64,000 nucleotides of DNA from Acidobacteriota bacterium (lineage in GTDB: Bacteria > Acidobacteriota > Terriglobia > Acidiferrales > UBA7541): NCBI GenBank assembly GCA_003225295.1, contig QHYZ01000061.1, positions 19,914 to 83,913 of the forward strand, written 5' to 3'. Below, piece by piece: positions 11,068-19,813 of the stretch. Position 1 is the first letter of the stretch, and the number at the start of each line of letters is the position of its first letter. The position numbers and the translations under genes were made by a program. Under the pieces are notes generated by a model, which had not been told where the DNA came from, did no database searches, and saw only the letters and a list, made by a program, of their open reading frames with translations.

Positions 11068-12201
11068 ATGTCCATTCCCCGGATCGCGTCCGATGCCCAA
11101 CTACGAGCCAGATTCCACGGCTGCCTGGTGGGCGGAGCGGTCGGTGATGCCCTTGGCGCTCCTGTCGAATTCCTGGACCTCGAGGAGATTGAAAAGGCCT
11201 ATGGCCAACAAGGGATCCGCGACTATGCCCCGGCGTTCGGAAAGCTAGGGTCCATCACCGACGATACCCAGATGACGCTCTTTACCGGGGAGGGCATGCT
11301 CTGTGCTCAACTGGCGTCGGCTCTCGGCGGTCAGGCCCCTGATTTTTTTCGCGCGGCAACGGCTTCGTACGCGCGCTGGCTGACTACTCAGGAAATCTCT
11401 CAACGTGGTCTGTCCGCCACCAGCAAGTCAGGCTGGCTTCTGCAGCAACGGAAACTCTTTAGCCGGCGCTCACCGGGAACGACTTGCCTTTCCGCCTTAC
11501 ATTCCAATCGCGGCAAAGTCACGCGGGCCGCAAACGACAGCAAGGGATGCGGCGGCGTAATGCGCATCGCACCGGTGGGCATGTATTTCGCGCATGCGCT
11601 GAGCCGCGAGCGCCACCAGGACCGGCTGATTCCCCGCATCTTCTCGACCGGCAGCGATCTGGCGGCCATCACACATGGACATCCTAGCGGCTGCCTGAGC
11701 GCGGGGGTGCTCGCCGTCATCGTCGGTTTGGTCCTGGCGGGCAGCCCCCTCAAGAAAGCCATGGACGCGGCGAAGGAGGAGCTCCGCAACCACAAATCCC
11801 ACGCGGAAACACTGGCGGCCATCGAGCAAGCCGAAGCGCTCGCAGAAGCTCGACCGCGGGAACGCCGCGTCTTGCGCATGATGGGAAAGGGATTCGTGGC
11901 TGAAGAGGCCCTCGCGATAGGGCTCTATTGCGCGCTCTCCGCGCACGATTTTGAAGACGGCATCATTCTGGCCGTGAATCACAGTGGGGACAGCGACTCG
12001 ACAGGCTCGATTACCGGGAATCTCCTCGGGGCAGCGGCGGGAGTCCAAGCGATTCCGGAACGATGGCTTTTAAACCTCGAGCTGCGAACCACCATCGAAG
12101 CACTGGCAGACGATCTTGCTGCCTTTCCCGAGTGGCGGCTGGGCGGCGAAAGCGACCGAGAGGAACGGGCGTTTTATACCAGCCGCTATCCCCTCGCTTA
12201 G
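11068..12201 (+). CDS. ADP-ribosylglycohydrolase (DraG/ARH family)
   Basis: 377 residues. The family removes ADP-ribose from proteins, or from nucleic acids or small molecules, using a binuclear Mg site. Visible motifs are FHGCLVGGAVGDALGAPVEF at the N-terminus, SITDDTQMTLFTGE with the first metal-binding Asp pair, SKGCGGVMRIAPVGMYF, THGHPSGCLSAGVLA, and the second metal motif NHSGDSDSTGSITGNLLGA. The ATG at 11068 is chosen because similarity starts about 10 residues later; the long upstream extension of the frame overlaps the divergent exported-protein gene. The target of de-ADP-ribosylation is unknown and no partner transferase is adjacent. Convergent with the HAD gene. Confidence 0.93.
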   Translation: MSIPRIASDAQLRARFHGCLVGGAVGDALGAPVEFLDLEEIEKAYGQQGIRDYAPAFGKLGSITDDTQMTLFTGEGMLCAQLASALGGQAPDFFRAATASYARWLTTQEISQRGLSATSKSGWLLQQRKLFSRRSPGTTCLSALHSNRGKVTRAANDSKGCGGVMRIAPVGMYFAHALSRERHQDRLIPRIFSTGSDLAAITHGHPSGCLSAGVLAVIVGLVLAGSPLKKAMDAAKEELRNHKSHAETLAAIEQAEALAEARPRERRVLRMMGKGFVAEEALAIGLYCALSAHDFEDGIILAVNHSGDSDSTGSITGNLLGAAAGVQAIPERWLLNLELRTTIEALADDLAAFPEWRLGGESDREERAFYTSRYPLA

Positions 12202-12226
12202 CGGAACCGCGCCGCCAAGAGGGCCG

Positions 12227-12925
12227 CTAGTCTGCTTTTTTCAGGTAGCCAAACAATTCCTTTACGCGCGGAAGAAGGGCCAGGGCGCCGAGTTCGCGGA
12301 AACGCGCGGCACGCTGGCGGTAGCCGTATTCGCCCGGGGCGATGATGGCCATGAAGGGCACGCCTGCGTCACGGGCGGCCAGCGCATCGTCAATGTTGTC
12401 GCCGAGGTACAGGGCGGTCGAGGGGTCACGCTGGCCAAGGATTTTGTGCAAACCTTCCGGATGCGGCTTTTTCTTCGCGTCGTCCATGGTGACGATGGTG
12501 CGGAAATGTTTGGTGGCCGGCCAGCGTTCGAACGTGAATGAGAATTCCTGCCGGGTGCGTCCCGTGAAGAGATTCAGCTCGAAGCTCTGTGCCCACTCTT
12601 CAATCTGCCGCGCGCTGACCATCAGTTTTTCGTTTCGAACGTTCCCCGGCTTGCCGTCGCTGCCCCAATAAAACCTTTCAAACGCCGCGCGCGCTGCTTC
12701 GTACGAAGTGGGGTGGCCAAGTGAACTTACCCACGCGGAAACCATGCTCCAGTCATCGTTGAATCCCGGCTTGCTTTTCCATTGGTGCAGTTCCGCAAAT
12801 GTTACCCGCTTGCCGGTCAAGTAGCGCACCGTATCCAGCGCCGAACGCCAGTAAGTGCCGCGTACATCGACGAGAACGCCATCGACATCGAAGACCAGGA
12901 TTTGAGGCCGTAGCGTCTTTTTCAT
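12227..12925 (-). CDS. HAD-family phosphatase
   Basis: 232 residues. HAD motif I is VFDVDGVLVDVRGTYWRSA (nucleophile and acid Asp), motif II is in LFTGRTRQEF, and motif IV is LYLGDNIDDALAARDAG. A helical cap lies between motifs I and II, as in subfamily IA. The opening resembles the HAD-IA group TIGR01548, whose substrate is not settled. Start at 12925 (MKKTLRPQILVFDVDG); the 15 codons upstream in frame have no similarity. Cytoplasmic. Ends 25 bases from the convergent ADP-ribosylglycohydrolase. Confidence 0.88.
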   Translation of the reverse strand: MKKTLRPQILVFDVDGVLVDVRGTYWRSALDTVRYLTGKRVTFAELHQWKSKPGFNDDWSMVSAWVSSLGHPTSYEAARAAFERFYWGSDGKPGNVRNEKLMVSARQIEEWAQSFELNLFTGRTRQEFSFTFERWPATKHFRTIVTMDDAKKKPHPEGLHKILGQRDPSTALYLGDNIDDALAARDAGVPFMAIIAPGEYGYRQRAARFRELGALALLPRVKELFGYLKKAD

Positions 12926-13026
12926 GGTCTTCCAAAAGATGCACCTGGAATTTGGGGGGCTTCCCGCCAACGCGGAAGGAAGGCACGCGGGAGCCGGAGA
13001 AAAATATAAAACGTAAGGATATCACG

Positions 13027-13176
13027 GTGGCCAAAGTTCCCGAGTTACGGGAAGCTCATGGGGATGGCCATGAAAGCAAAAAAAGCACGCCACTGGAGAA
13101 CGCGCGCTTGGCTCGCTCGGAATCCGGCGGTACTAAGCCTGGTGCACCCGTCTTCGGCGGAATCCCGCCTCAGTAG
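13027..13176 (+). CDS. Possible small ORF, 49 residues, unknown
   Basis: A GTG start with a fair ribosome binding site (AAGGA seven bases upstream) and an AT-rich stretch with TATAAA at 13005-13010 before it. The product is hydrophilic and Gly/Ser-rich (ends PVFGGIPPQ) with no signal or membrane segment. Its end overlaps the 3' end of the convergent pilX-like gene by 7 bases. Support is only the start context, so this may be chance. Confidence 0.25.
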   Translation: MAKVPELREAHGDGHESKKSTPLENARLARSESGGTKPGAPVFGGIPPQ

Positions 13177-14696
13177 ATCAGCTCACGCTGCGCCACGATC
13201 CTATAAGGAAACGACTGGTTGACGGCATTGATCCAGCAGCTGTCGTATTGAATGTTGGCCGTGCCACCACCGTTCCAGGCGACCGTCGGTATGCCCGGGG
13301 GACTGTAAGCACCCAAGGGAATGGGGTGGGTATAGGTAGGCGGGGTGTCACTGTACAAGTTGGCTACGAACAACGAACCGTTCAGCGTGCCATTGCCTCC
13401 GCCGTTCTTTTGAACGTTACCTTTCCCGATTACCAAAATGAGTCCGTTGTAGCTAGGAGTGCCATTAAAGGTCAGCGTACCGGTGACCACCAGAATCCCT
13501 GCCCCCGGCCCGCCAAACGTATAGTCTCCTTGGACAACATTGATCACCGGCGCGCCATCGGTGCCCAGGTTCAGGGTGGAAGGATTGGGCAGCGGACTGA
13601 GTCCGTAGACGTTGGGACCCGCCGCCGTGGTGATGGAGTTAACCAGGTTTGTCAAACCATCCACGGTGGACAAGGGGCCTAAATTGGAACTTTCGTCAGC
13701 TATGCCAGCAGGGGTGCCCGTGTAACTACCGGGGCGGTGGACTTGCGTCCCCAAACTGGTTGTCGACGCGGCGTTATAGCCGGCGAGCCCGGGAACGTTG
13801 GCGGCCGCGGGACATCCCGTGCCAGTCGGCCCATGATGGGCGTCGGTTCCGCTGACACCGAACGCAGCTGAGTTTGGATTAGTACCATAGTCCGGATTGG
13901 GACCGTCAAAAATCATCGCCCCGGGCATGGGCGGGAAGGAGGTTTGGCTGACTTCGTATTGCGTCATTCGGCGTGAACCGCTGCTGGTGACTGCCAGCGC
14001 CGTCAGTTCATATACCGGAAGGTAAGTGTTACTGGCCGCGGAACAGCCTGTGTAAGTGATGTTGCTTATGGCCACTTCATTCGTCCCGTTCCAACAGACA
14101 CGATAGCCGGCCGTGGTGTCGCTGCCAGACGACCCATTAACGGGCATGAGCTTTGAAGTTGTCGATGGTTTATTGATCATGGCCATCACGCGGACCCACT
14201 TCCAGGGGAGTATCGGAGTGGCGGCATAGCTCGTGCTCTTGGAAGCAGCAGGCGTCACATACCAAGATCCCGTCGGCACGCCGCTCACACAAACGACTTC
14301 CTTGCAGATTTCCGTATCCGGATAAGTAGTGGGGGCGCCCAGAGGGAGCCAGGGAGTAATGGTCTCTCCTGCCGCAGGGTTGGTAATGTAAAGAACACCG
14401 TTGGCCAGGCCGGGTAGCGGGAACGGAGGAACATTGGTGGAACTGAAAAGAGCGCTGCCGCCCAAGCTGTCCGTAGCGCCGGAGCGCAAGCGGTCGCGCA
14501 CTTCTTCAATGCCCCCCTTGGACGAAAAAAACGCCGTCTGTTCGTCGCGAAAATTCGCGCTGATATTCGTCTCCGTGTTGGACATCATGATCATGCCCAT
14601 CAGGGCCGCGCTGATAAGCATTAGCATCAGCAGTGCAACTACCAGAGCAACCCCGCGTTCCGAGGTCCTGAGGTTCTTGCCGTGAAAAACGATCAT
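13170..14696 (-). CDS. PilX-like minor pilin / pilus assembly protein
   Basis: 508 residues, large for a PilX protein. The N-terminus is RTSERGVALVVALLMLMLIS, the PilX N-terminal type in which the pilin-like hydrophobic helix carries VAL-VAL and a conserved Glu follows (NTETNISANFRDEQTAFFSSKGGIEE). The rest (residues ~60-500) is Gly/Asn/Thr/Pro-rich and beta-structured (VVTGTLTFNGTPSYNGLILVIGKG) and should be outside the cell as a tip-associated domain. Last gene of a four-gene minor pilin operon, 10 bases after the PilW-like gene. No PilY1 follows in the window. Confidence 0.83.
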   Translation of the reverse strand: MIVFHGKNLRTSERGVALVVALLMLMLISAALMGMIMMSNTETNISANFRDEQTAFFSSKGGIEEVRDRLRSGATDSLGGSALFSSTNVPPFPLPGLANGVLYITNPAAGETITPWLPLGAPTTYPDTEICKEVVCVSGVPTGSWYVTPAASKSTSYAATPILPWKWVRVMAMINKPSTTSKLMPVNGSSGSDTTAGYRVCWNGTNEVAISNITYTGCSAASNTYLPVYELTALAVTSSGSRRMTQYEVSQTSFPPMPGAMIFDGPNPDYGTNPNSAAFGVSGTDAHHGPTGTGCPAAANVPGLAGYNAASTTSLGTQVHRPGSYTGTPAGIADESSNLGPLSTVDGLTNLVNSITTAAGPNVYGLSPLPNPSTLNLGTDGAPVINVVQGDYTFGGPGAGILVVTGTLTFNGTPSYNGLILVIGKGNVQKNGGGNGTLNGSLFVANLYSDTPPTYTHPIPLGAYSPPGIPTVAWNGGGTANIQYDSCWINAVNQSFPYRIVAQRELIY

Positions 14697-14706
14697 CGTA
14701 GTTCTC

Positions 14707-15462
14707 CTACCTGCACGACATCACCGCGCCTGAGGCCGCCATCGAGCAGTTGTTCAGAGACACTTCTCCCTGAAAGGTGGTCTCGATCGGCTGCTTCGTT
14801 TTGGGATCCAGCACGGCATTGTTGCGGATCAGCAAGCTCACCTGAATGGTCTTGATGGACGCGATTATCTGGGCGCCTCCGACAGTACTAATGTCCTGCG
14901 GCAGCGTCGTAACTTGAGTTCCGTCAGCCTTAAAGTAGGAAAAGATGGGATTGCTGAGCACGTCGTTCACTTCCGTTCCCCAGTTTGGCGGCGACTGGCC
15001 GGTCAGCGGATCGGCGCTAACCTTGTCCACCTGGCTGCGTTGCAAGCACCAGGCACAGCTACCCGAGCCGTTGGAGGCCATGTAGATGACGCTTTGCACC
15101 ACGCCGTCGCCATTCATATCGCCTTCGAAACGGATCTCGTTCGCGTCTATTTTCACCAACCCGATAGCCATGCGGTTGTCATTGATGAGCGGAGCGGCCA
15201 GCGCCGGCGACCACAAAGCGCTGGCGGTATCCACCATCCGCGAATTTGGATATCCGATCTGGTTGACGTCACGAAAGAACTGGTCGACGAAATCGCGCGC
15301 TTCCTGGAAATTGTCGAGCTTGACCTGCTCGCTGAAGGCCCGCTGTTGAGCCATGTCAAGCTGCACAAAGATTCCGGCACTGATGATGCCCAGAATCAAC
15401 ACCACCACCATCATCTCGATCAAGGAGAACCCTTTTTGACCATGGCCGGCTTCGCGGTTCAT
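14707..15462 (-). CDS. PilW-like prepilin-type protein
   Basis: 251 residues. Type III-like prepilin leader and helix (QKGFSLIEMMVVVLILGIIS): Gly before Phe is the PilD cleavage site and the Glu five residues later is the conserved E5. The C-terminal globular domain carries three Cys (SGSCAWC and the tail NNCSMAASGAVMSC). Probable minor pilin of a type IV pilus. One base separates it from the PilV-like gene, so translation is coupled. Confidence 0.87.
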   Translation of the reverse strand: MNREAGHGQKGFSLIEMMVVVLILGIISAGIFVQLDMAQQRAFSEQVKLDNFQEARDFVDQFFRDVNQIGYPNSRMVDTASALWSPALAAPLINDNRMAIGLVKIDANEIRFEGDMNGDGVVQSVIYMASNGSGSCAWCLQRSQVDKVSADPLTGQSPPNWGTEVNDVLSNPIFSYFKADGTQVTTLPQDISTVGGAQIIASIKTIQVSLLIRNNAVLDPKTKQPIETTFQGEVSLNNCSMAASGAVMSCR

Positions 15463-15463
15463 G

Positions 15464-16015
15464 CTAGTTTCCTCCGACCAGTGAGCGAATTGTCACCGGG
15501 AGCGAGAACAAAATCTGGTTGGTGCCCGAACCCTTCATCTTTGCGGAAACCGTCACCAGGCTCACGTAGCTCGAGGGCGTCTGAATGTTCCACCGCACGT
15601 CGTACGTTGATTGCCGGCCGGAGGTGCCACACGAGGTGAAGGACATGTAATAACCCGCCGGCGCGCCCGAGCTTCCCTGGGCTAGGGAGAAGTCGATGGA
15701 ACCCGAAGACAGCACCGTCGCTCCGGTTCCCGCCGTCGATCCGGTGATGTTGATGGTATGTGCTGCGCCGGCGCAGTCCGTAATCGTGAGGGTTGCCGCT
15801 CCGCCTGCAGAAGCGCTGGTTATTTTTTCGATGGCCATTTGCGCGATGACCGTGGAATTGCTCTGCTGCCGGTTCTTGGAATTCGTTCCAATGGCGATAG
15901 GAATCAAGACCGCGCATCCGAGCACCCCGACGGTCAGCACAAAACTCGCCATCATGAGCTCGATCAGAGACGTGCCGGTCTGACCGGTGTATCTGATCTT
16001 TCTTTTCAATTCCAT
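15464..16015 (-). CDS. PilV-like prepilin-type protein
   Basis: 183 residues from ATG 16015 (MELKRKIRYTGQTGTSLIEL). The prepilin motif is QTGTSLIELMMASFVLTVGVLG, with Gly-Thr at the cleavage site and E5 present. The C-terminal part is beta-rich with a Cys pair (TDCAG, TSCGTSG). Overlaps the end of the upstream FimT/GspH-like gene by 10 bases. A minor pilin with PilV-type N-terminus. Confidence 0.85.
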   Translation of the reverse strand: MELKRKIRYTGQTGTSLIELMMASFVLTVGVLGCAVLIPIAIGTNSKNRQQSNSTVIAQMAIEKITSASAGGAATLTITDCAGAAHTINITGSTAGTGATVLSSGSIDFSLAQGSSGAPAGYYMSFTSCGTSGRQSTYDVRWNIQTPSSYVSLVTVSAKMKGSGTNQILFSLPVTIRSLVGGN

Positions 16016-16632
16016 GCGGCACCGTTCCACGTCACCATTTTTGTGCGACCACCTTTGGTTACCACGACCGCTGCCCAACCCGCTCTGCCCACCCGGGTAT
16101 CCGTCAGGTAATAGACAAAATACCCCGCCGCCGGAGTGCTACAGGTCGCAGGGGTTGTTGTGGTGTCGTAGTTACAGGGCAGACCTCGCCCGGTGTAGCC
16201 GAGAGTGCTGGTATTATCGTATGAGCTGGATCCCGAATCTCCCACCAGGACATACGCAGTTGGTTGTCCGCTGCCGCTGGGAGTCCCGGAGGCCGGAACG
16301 GTAGTCCCGCTGAACTCCATCATCGGTTCACCGGCGTCGAAGCTCGAATTGCCATTCAGATCGACATAGGCGATGCGCGCTCCGTTGCGGGTCCCGTAAC
16401 GAATCTCGTACGTGGTGTTGTTCTTCGCTGCCAGGATTCTGGCCTGTTGCATGAGTCCGGAAAGATCGCCCGCCGAGGCGCGCAACCGTAGGTTGGAAAC
16501 GGCCAAGAAGATGTTCGGAACGGCGATCGCTGCCGCAATCATCACCACCAGCACAACAATCAAGATTTCTATGAGGCTGAATCCGCGCTGGCCAGGGCAC
16601 CTCATCCCGCTCTTCCTCGAATCAATTCTCAT
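16006..16632 (-). CDS. FimT/GspH-type pseudopilin
   Basis: 208 residues from the ATG at 16632, preceded by an AAGGAA site. The prepilin peptidase site QRGFSLIEILIVVLVVMIAA is followed by NLRLRASAGDLSGLMQQARILAAKNNTTYEIRY, the typical GspH/FimT region, then a beta-rich head. First gene of the minor-pilin operon (FimT, PilV, PilW, PilX order, as in proteobacterial minor pilin operons). These proteins prime pilus assembly; major pilin and assembly ATPases are not in this window. Confidence 0.87.
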   Translation of the reverse strand: MRIDSRKSGMRCPGQRGFSLIEILIVVLVVMIAAAIAVPNIFLAVSNLRLRASAGDLSGLMQQARILAAKNNTTYEIRYGTRNGARIAYVDLNGNSSFDAGEPMMEFSGTTVPASGTPSGSGQPTAYVLVGDSGSSSYDNTSTLGYTGRGLPCNYDTTTTPATCSTPAAGYFVYYLTDTRVGRAGWAAVVVTKGGRTKMVTWNGAAWN

Positions 16633-17138
16633 TAATGACTTCCTTCTGGGGCACTGGCTGCCAGGGGCTTGGGCAGCGAACAGCAACGTTCCCAGAACAA
16701 ATTTAGCACTTTGAGCGCCATTTTCGAACGCTGGTAAGTTATTCTGCTACTGACACTTAGAGGAGCCAAAAGCGCCGATTCGGTTTTGGGAAGAATTGGC
16801 TTGGGTAGAAAGGTAACAGGCCTGGTACCTGGAGCCAGGTGCCGACCGGGCGATCAAAGGCACCGCTTTCTCTACGCGCCCAGCAGAAAGTGCCGGTGTT
16901 CGGGGCGTCCCCGGCGAAAGGCGGCCAACCGGTCGTTCGCCTGGTTGCCGCCTCTTTCGGGCTCTTGCTATACTCGGGGGCGTCAGAGCCGCGGCCGGGC
17001 GAAAGGCATCCTCCGGAACGGCGCCCGCAGCAGATCATTTCCCTGCGAACTTACGACCGAGTGGCTGCAAAGGATAGCGCGCCATGCACGTCTGCGCGCG
17101 CCGGCCGCCTTGCGGCCGCCAGAAACGAGGAGAGAACT
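16633..17138. other. Intergenic region between divergent pilin operon and acyl-CoA dehydrogenase
   Basis: About 500 bases without a convincing gene. It contains a short near-perfect inverted repeat (GGTACCTGG at 16824-16832 and CCAGGTGCC at 16835-16843) and a GC-rich stretch nearer the dehydrogenase gene. Promoters for both flanking genes must be here but I could not assign them. A long frame continuous with the dehydrogenase gene covers part of it but shows no family similarity. Confidence 0.5.
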
Positions 17139-18311
17139 ATGGCTGGATATGGCGGTGTCGATTACATCGATTTTGATTCGCAACTGAACGACGAAGAGCG
17201 GCTGGTGCGGCAAACGGCGCGGCAATTCGTCGAAAACGAAATCATCCCGATCATTGAAAAACACAACCGCGAAGGCGTTTTCCCTAAGCATCTGGTGCCG
17301 CAACTCGGCGAGCTGGGATTTTTCGGCGCGAATCTGCACGGCTACGGCTGCGCGGGAATGTCCAACGTGGCGTACGGATTGATGACCCAGGAACTGGAGC
17401 GCGGGGATTCCGGGTTGCGCAGCTTTGTTTCCGTGCAGGGCGCGCTGGTGATGTATCCGATCTACACTTTCGGCAGCGACGCGCAGAAAAACAAGTGGCT
17501 GCCGCTCCTGCAGCAAGGCAAAGCCATCGGCTGCTTTGGCCTGACCGAACCGCAATTCGGATCGAATCCGGGCGGCATGCTGACGCGCGCGGTGAAGCAG
17601 GGCAACAGCTACATCTTAAACGGCGAAAAAATGTGGATCACCAGCGGGTCGATCGCGGACCTGGCGGTGGTGTGGGCCAAGACCGAGGACGACCAGATCC
17701 GCGGATTCCTGGTGGAAAAAGGCGCGCCTGGATTCAAGACCTGGGAGGTGCACGGGAAATGGTCGCTGCGCGCCTCGGTGACGTCCGGATTAGCATTCGT
17801 CGACTGCCAAATCCCGGAAGAAAACTTGCTGCCCGGAGTTGTTGGGTTGAAGGGGCCACTAAGTTGCCTGAACCAGGCGCGCTATGGAATCGGATGGGGC
17901 GCGCTGGGGGCGGCCATGGCGTGTTACCACGAGGCACTCGAATACGCCAAGACGCGCAAACAGTTCGCCAACAAACCCATTGCTTCGCACCAGCTGGTGC
18001 AGGAAAAACTGGCGTGGATGATCACGGAGATCGTAAAGGGGCAATTGCTGGCGCTGCACGTTGGCCGCCTGAAGGACAACGGAAGGGTTGACCCGGCGCA
18101 TATTTCGATGCTGAAGATGAACAACGTGGCCATTGCGCTGGAAACGGCGCGCAAGGCCCGTGACATTCTCGGCGCCAACGGCATCGTGGACGATTACTGC
18201 ATCATGCGGCACATGAACAATCTCGAGAGCGTGTACACCTACGAAGGAACAAACGACATTCATAAGCTGGTGATCGGCGAGCGCATCACCGGCATTGCCG
18301 CATTCGTGTAA
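17139..18311 (+). CDS. Acyl-CoA dehydrogenase, glutaryl-CoA dehydrogenase-like
   Basis: 390 residues, normal length. FAD enzyme that oxidises an acyl-CoA. Similarity is strongest to glutaryl-CoA dehydrogenases: NVAYGLMTQELERGDSGLRS, GCFGLTEPQFGSNP, LNQARYGIGWGALGAAM, ARDILGANGIVDDY and the catalytic-base motif YEGTNDIH (E369). Glutaryl-CoA dehydrogenase makes crotonyl-CoA from glutaryl-CoA in lysine and tryptophan breakdown. The substrate is inferred from the overall match, and a related group acting on other short acyl-CoAs is possible. The ATG at 17139 has a strong GAGGAGAG site. Monocistronic by appearance. Confidence 0.88.
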   Translation: MAGYGGVDYIDFDSQLNDEERLVRQTARQFVENEIIPIIEKHNREGVFPKHLVPQLGELGFFGANLHGYGCAGMSNVAYGLMTQELERGDSGLRSFVSVQGALVMYPIYTFGSDAQKNKWLPLLQQGKAIGCFGLTEPQFGSNPGGMLTRAVKQGNSYILNGEKMWITSGSIADLAVVWAKTEDDQIRGFLVEKGAPGFKTWEVHGKWSLRASVTSGLAFVDCQIPEENLLPGVVGLKGPLSCLNQARYGIGWGALGAAMACYHEALEYAKTRKQFANKPIASHQLVQEKLAWMITEIVKGQLLALHVGRLKDNGRVDPAHISMLKMNNVAIALETARKARDILGANGIVDDYCIMRHMNNLESVYTYEGTNDIHKLVIGERITGIAAFV

Positions 18312-18437
18312 TGTCTGAAAGCGCGGACTGACCTCTGCCTCCACGCTTTCCATCCAACCCATCTCCAAGCCGGCCGAATCTTGTATGCTGTGGGGCAGGC
18401 CCGCCGCGGCGGGCGCCTCTAGGAGGAGCTACGTTCT

Positions 18438-19727
18438 ATGTGTTCATGTGCCACTCGGGTGATTCGATTCCTCCGCTATGCAGTTGCCGTACTGCTCATA
18501 GCTCTCGCTGGCCAATGCGGAATTGTTCGCGGGCAGCAGAAAACTGCACCGGCAGAAGAGAAGCCGAAGATTCGGGCGATCACCGCGTTCATCAACCTGG
18601 ATCGGGCGCAGTACCAGGAGCAGGTGGCGGATGCGTTGAAGATGCTGAAGCGCGGGCAGACCATTCTTGAATCGCGCGGATACCAGGTCCAAACGATCCG
18701 CATCGCCACGCAGCCCTTTCCGGAGTACACCCAGGGGCTGACCGCCGAGCAGACCGTCGCGTTTTTCAAGGACTACGACGCCTTAGCAACGAGAGAAAAG
18801 TTTGCGGCGTCCATCGGCCCGGCCATGCTGAATGCCGGGGACAGCGATTCGCAAGCGAAATTGCTTGCGGAGATCCTCAGCAACACCAAGACGCTGAATG
18901 CTAGCGTGGTGGTTGCGGGCGAGGACGGCGTGCGCTGGGGCGCCGTAGGTGCCGCGGCTCGCGTGATGAAAAAACTCGAGGAGACGGAGCACAGCCAGGG
19001 TAATTTCCGTTTTGCGGCAATAGCCATGGTGCCGCCGTTGACGCCATTCTTTCCGGCCGCTTATCACACCGGTTTCGGACACCAGTTCGCGATCGCGCTG
19101 GAATCGGCAAACGTGGTGATGGCGACGTTGAAGGATGCCCCGGACCTGGCGACGGCCAAGCAGCGGCTGACGGATAGATTGGCAACCAGCGCCTTCGATA
19201 TCGAGCGCAATGCGGGACGCATCGATCAGGACACCGGGTGGACCTACATGGGAATCGATCTTTCTCCAGCGCCGTCGCCACCGGAGAATGCTTCGATCGG
19301 TGCGGCCATCGAGAATTTGACCACCCAACCCGTGGGCATGAGTGGAACGCTCACGGCGGCGGCCACGATTACCGCGGCGGTCAAAGACGTCAAAGTCAAA
19401 CAAACCGGGTATAGCGGTTTAATGCTGCCCATCTTGGAAGATAGGCGACTGGCCCAGCGGTGGAGCGAAGGACACATTTCCATTGACGCCCTGCTCAGTT
19501 ATTCGGCGGTGTGTGGCACAGGCCTGGACACCGTTCCGCTCCCCGGGGACATCACCGCCGAGCAGCTTTCCCTCATTATCGGCGACATGGCCAGCCTGGC
19601 ATTCAAGTGGCACAAACCACTTTCTGCGAGACTGCTCCCTGTTCTTGGCAAGGGCTGGGGCGAAATGACGGAGTTCGACAATCCGTTCCTGGTAAATGCG
19701 AAGCTGCAGCCGTTCGACAGCAAGTAG
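18438..19727 (+). CDS. Exported DUF711-family protein
   Basis: 429 residues. After a Sec-type signal (RYAVAVLLIALAGQCGIVRG) the whole mature chain (IRAITAFINLDRAQY to the C-terminus) matches the DUF711/UPF0210 layout: AASIGPAMLNAGDSDSQAKLLAEIL, VVAGEDGVRWGAVGAAARVM, FFPAAYHTGFGHQFAIALESANVVM, GIDLSPAPSPPENASIGAAIENLT and YSAVCGTGLDTVPLPGD. UPF0210 proteins are normally cytoplasmic and of unknown function, so the signal peptide is notable. The Q before the signal-region Cys argues against a lipobox. A GC hairpin (18399-18414) lies just upstream of the AGGAGGAG ribosome site. Confidence 0.85.
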   Translation: MCSCATRVIRFLRYAVAVLLIALAGQCGIVRGQQKTAPAEEKPKIRAITAFINLDRAQYQEQVADALKMLKRGQTILESRGYQVQTIRIATQPFPEYTQGLTAEQTVAFFKDYDALATREKFAASIGPAMLNAGDSDSQAKLLAEILSNTKTLNASVVVAGEDGVRWGAVGAAARVMKKLEETEHSQGNFRFAAIAMVPPLTPFFPAAYHTGFGHQFAIALESANVVMATLKDAPDLATAKQRLTDRLATSAFDIERNAGRIDQDTGWTYMGIDLSPAPSPPENASIGAAIENLTTQPVGMSGTLTAAATITAAVKDVKVKQTGYSGLMLPILEDRRLAQRWSEGHISIDALLSYSAVCGTGLDTVPLPGDITAEQLSLIIGDMASLAFKWHKPLSARLLPVLGKGWGEMTEFDNPFLVNAKLQPFDSK

Positions 19728-19813
19728 CGTTTCGAGTCGCCCGTTTTCAGGAGGCCCGAACTTATGGAGTGCCAGCAGTATGTGCTCCCGACGCCTCCGG
19801 TATCTTCCTTTTT

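Noticed and set aside
16824..16843. Inverted repeat upstream of the acyl-CoA dehydrogenase considered as an operator.
   Set aside because: It is about 300 bases from the start with no promoter near it, and a two-base gap makes chance or a weak hairpin more likely.
18399..18414. GC hairpin before the DUF711 gene considered as terminator of the acyl-CoA dehydrogenase gene.
   Set aside because: Stem is only 7 bp and not followed by a T tract; may be a chance palindrome or leader structure.
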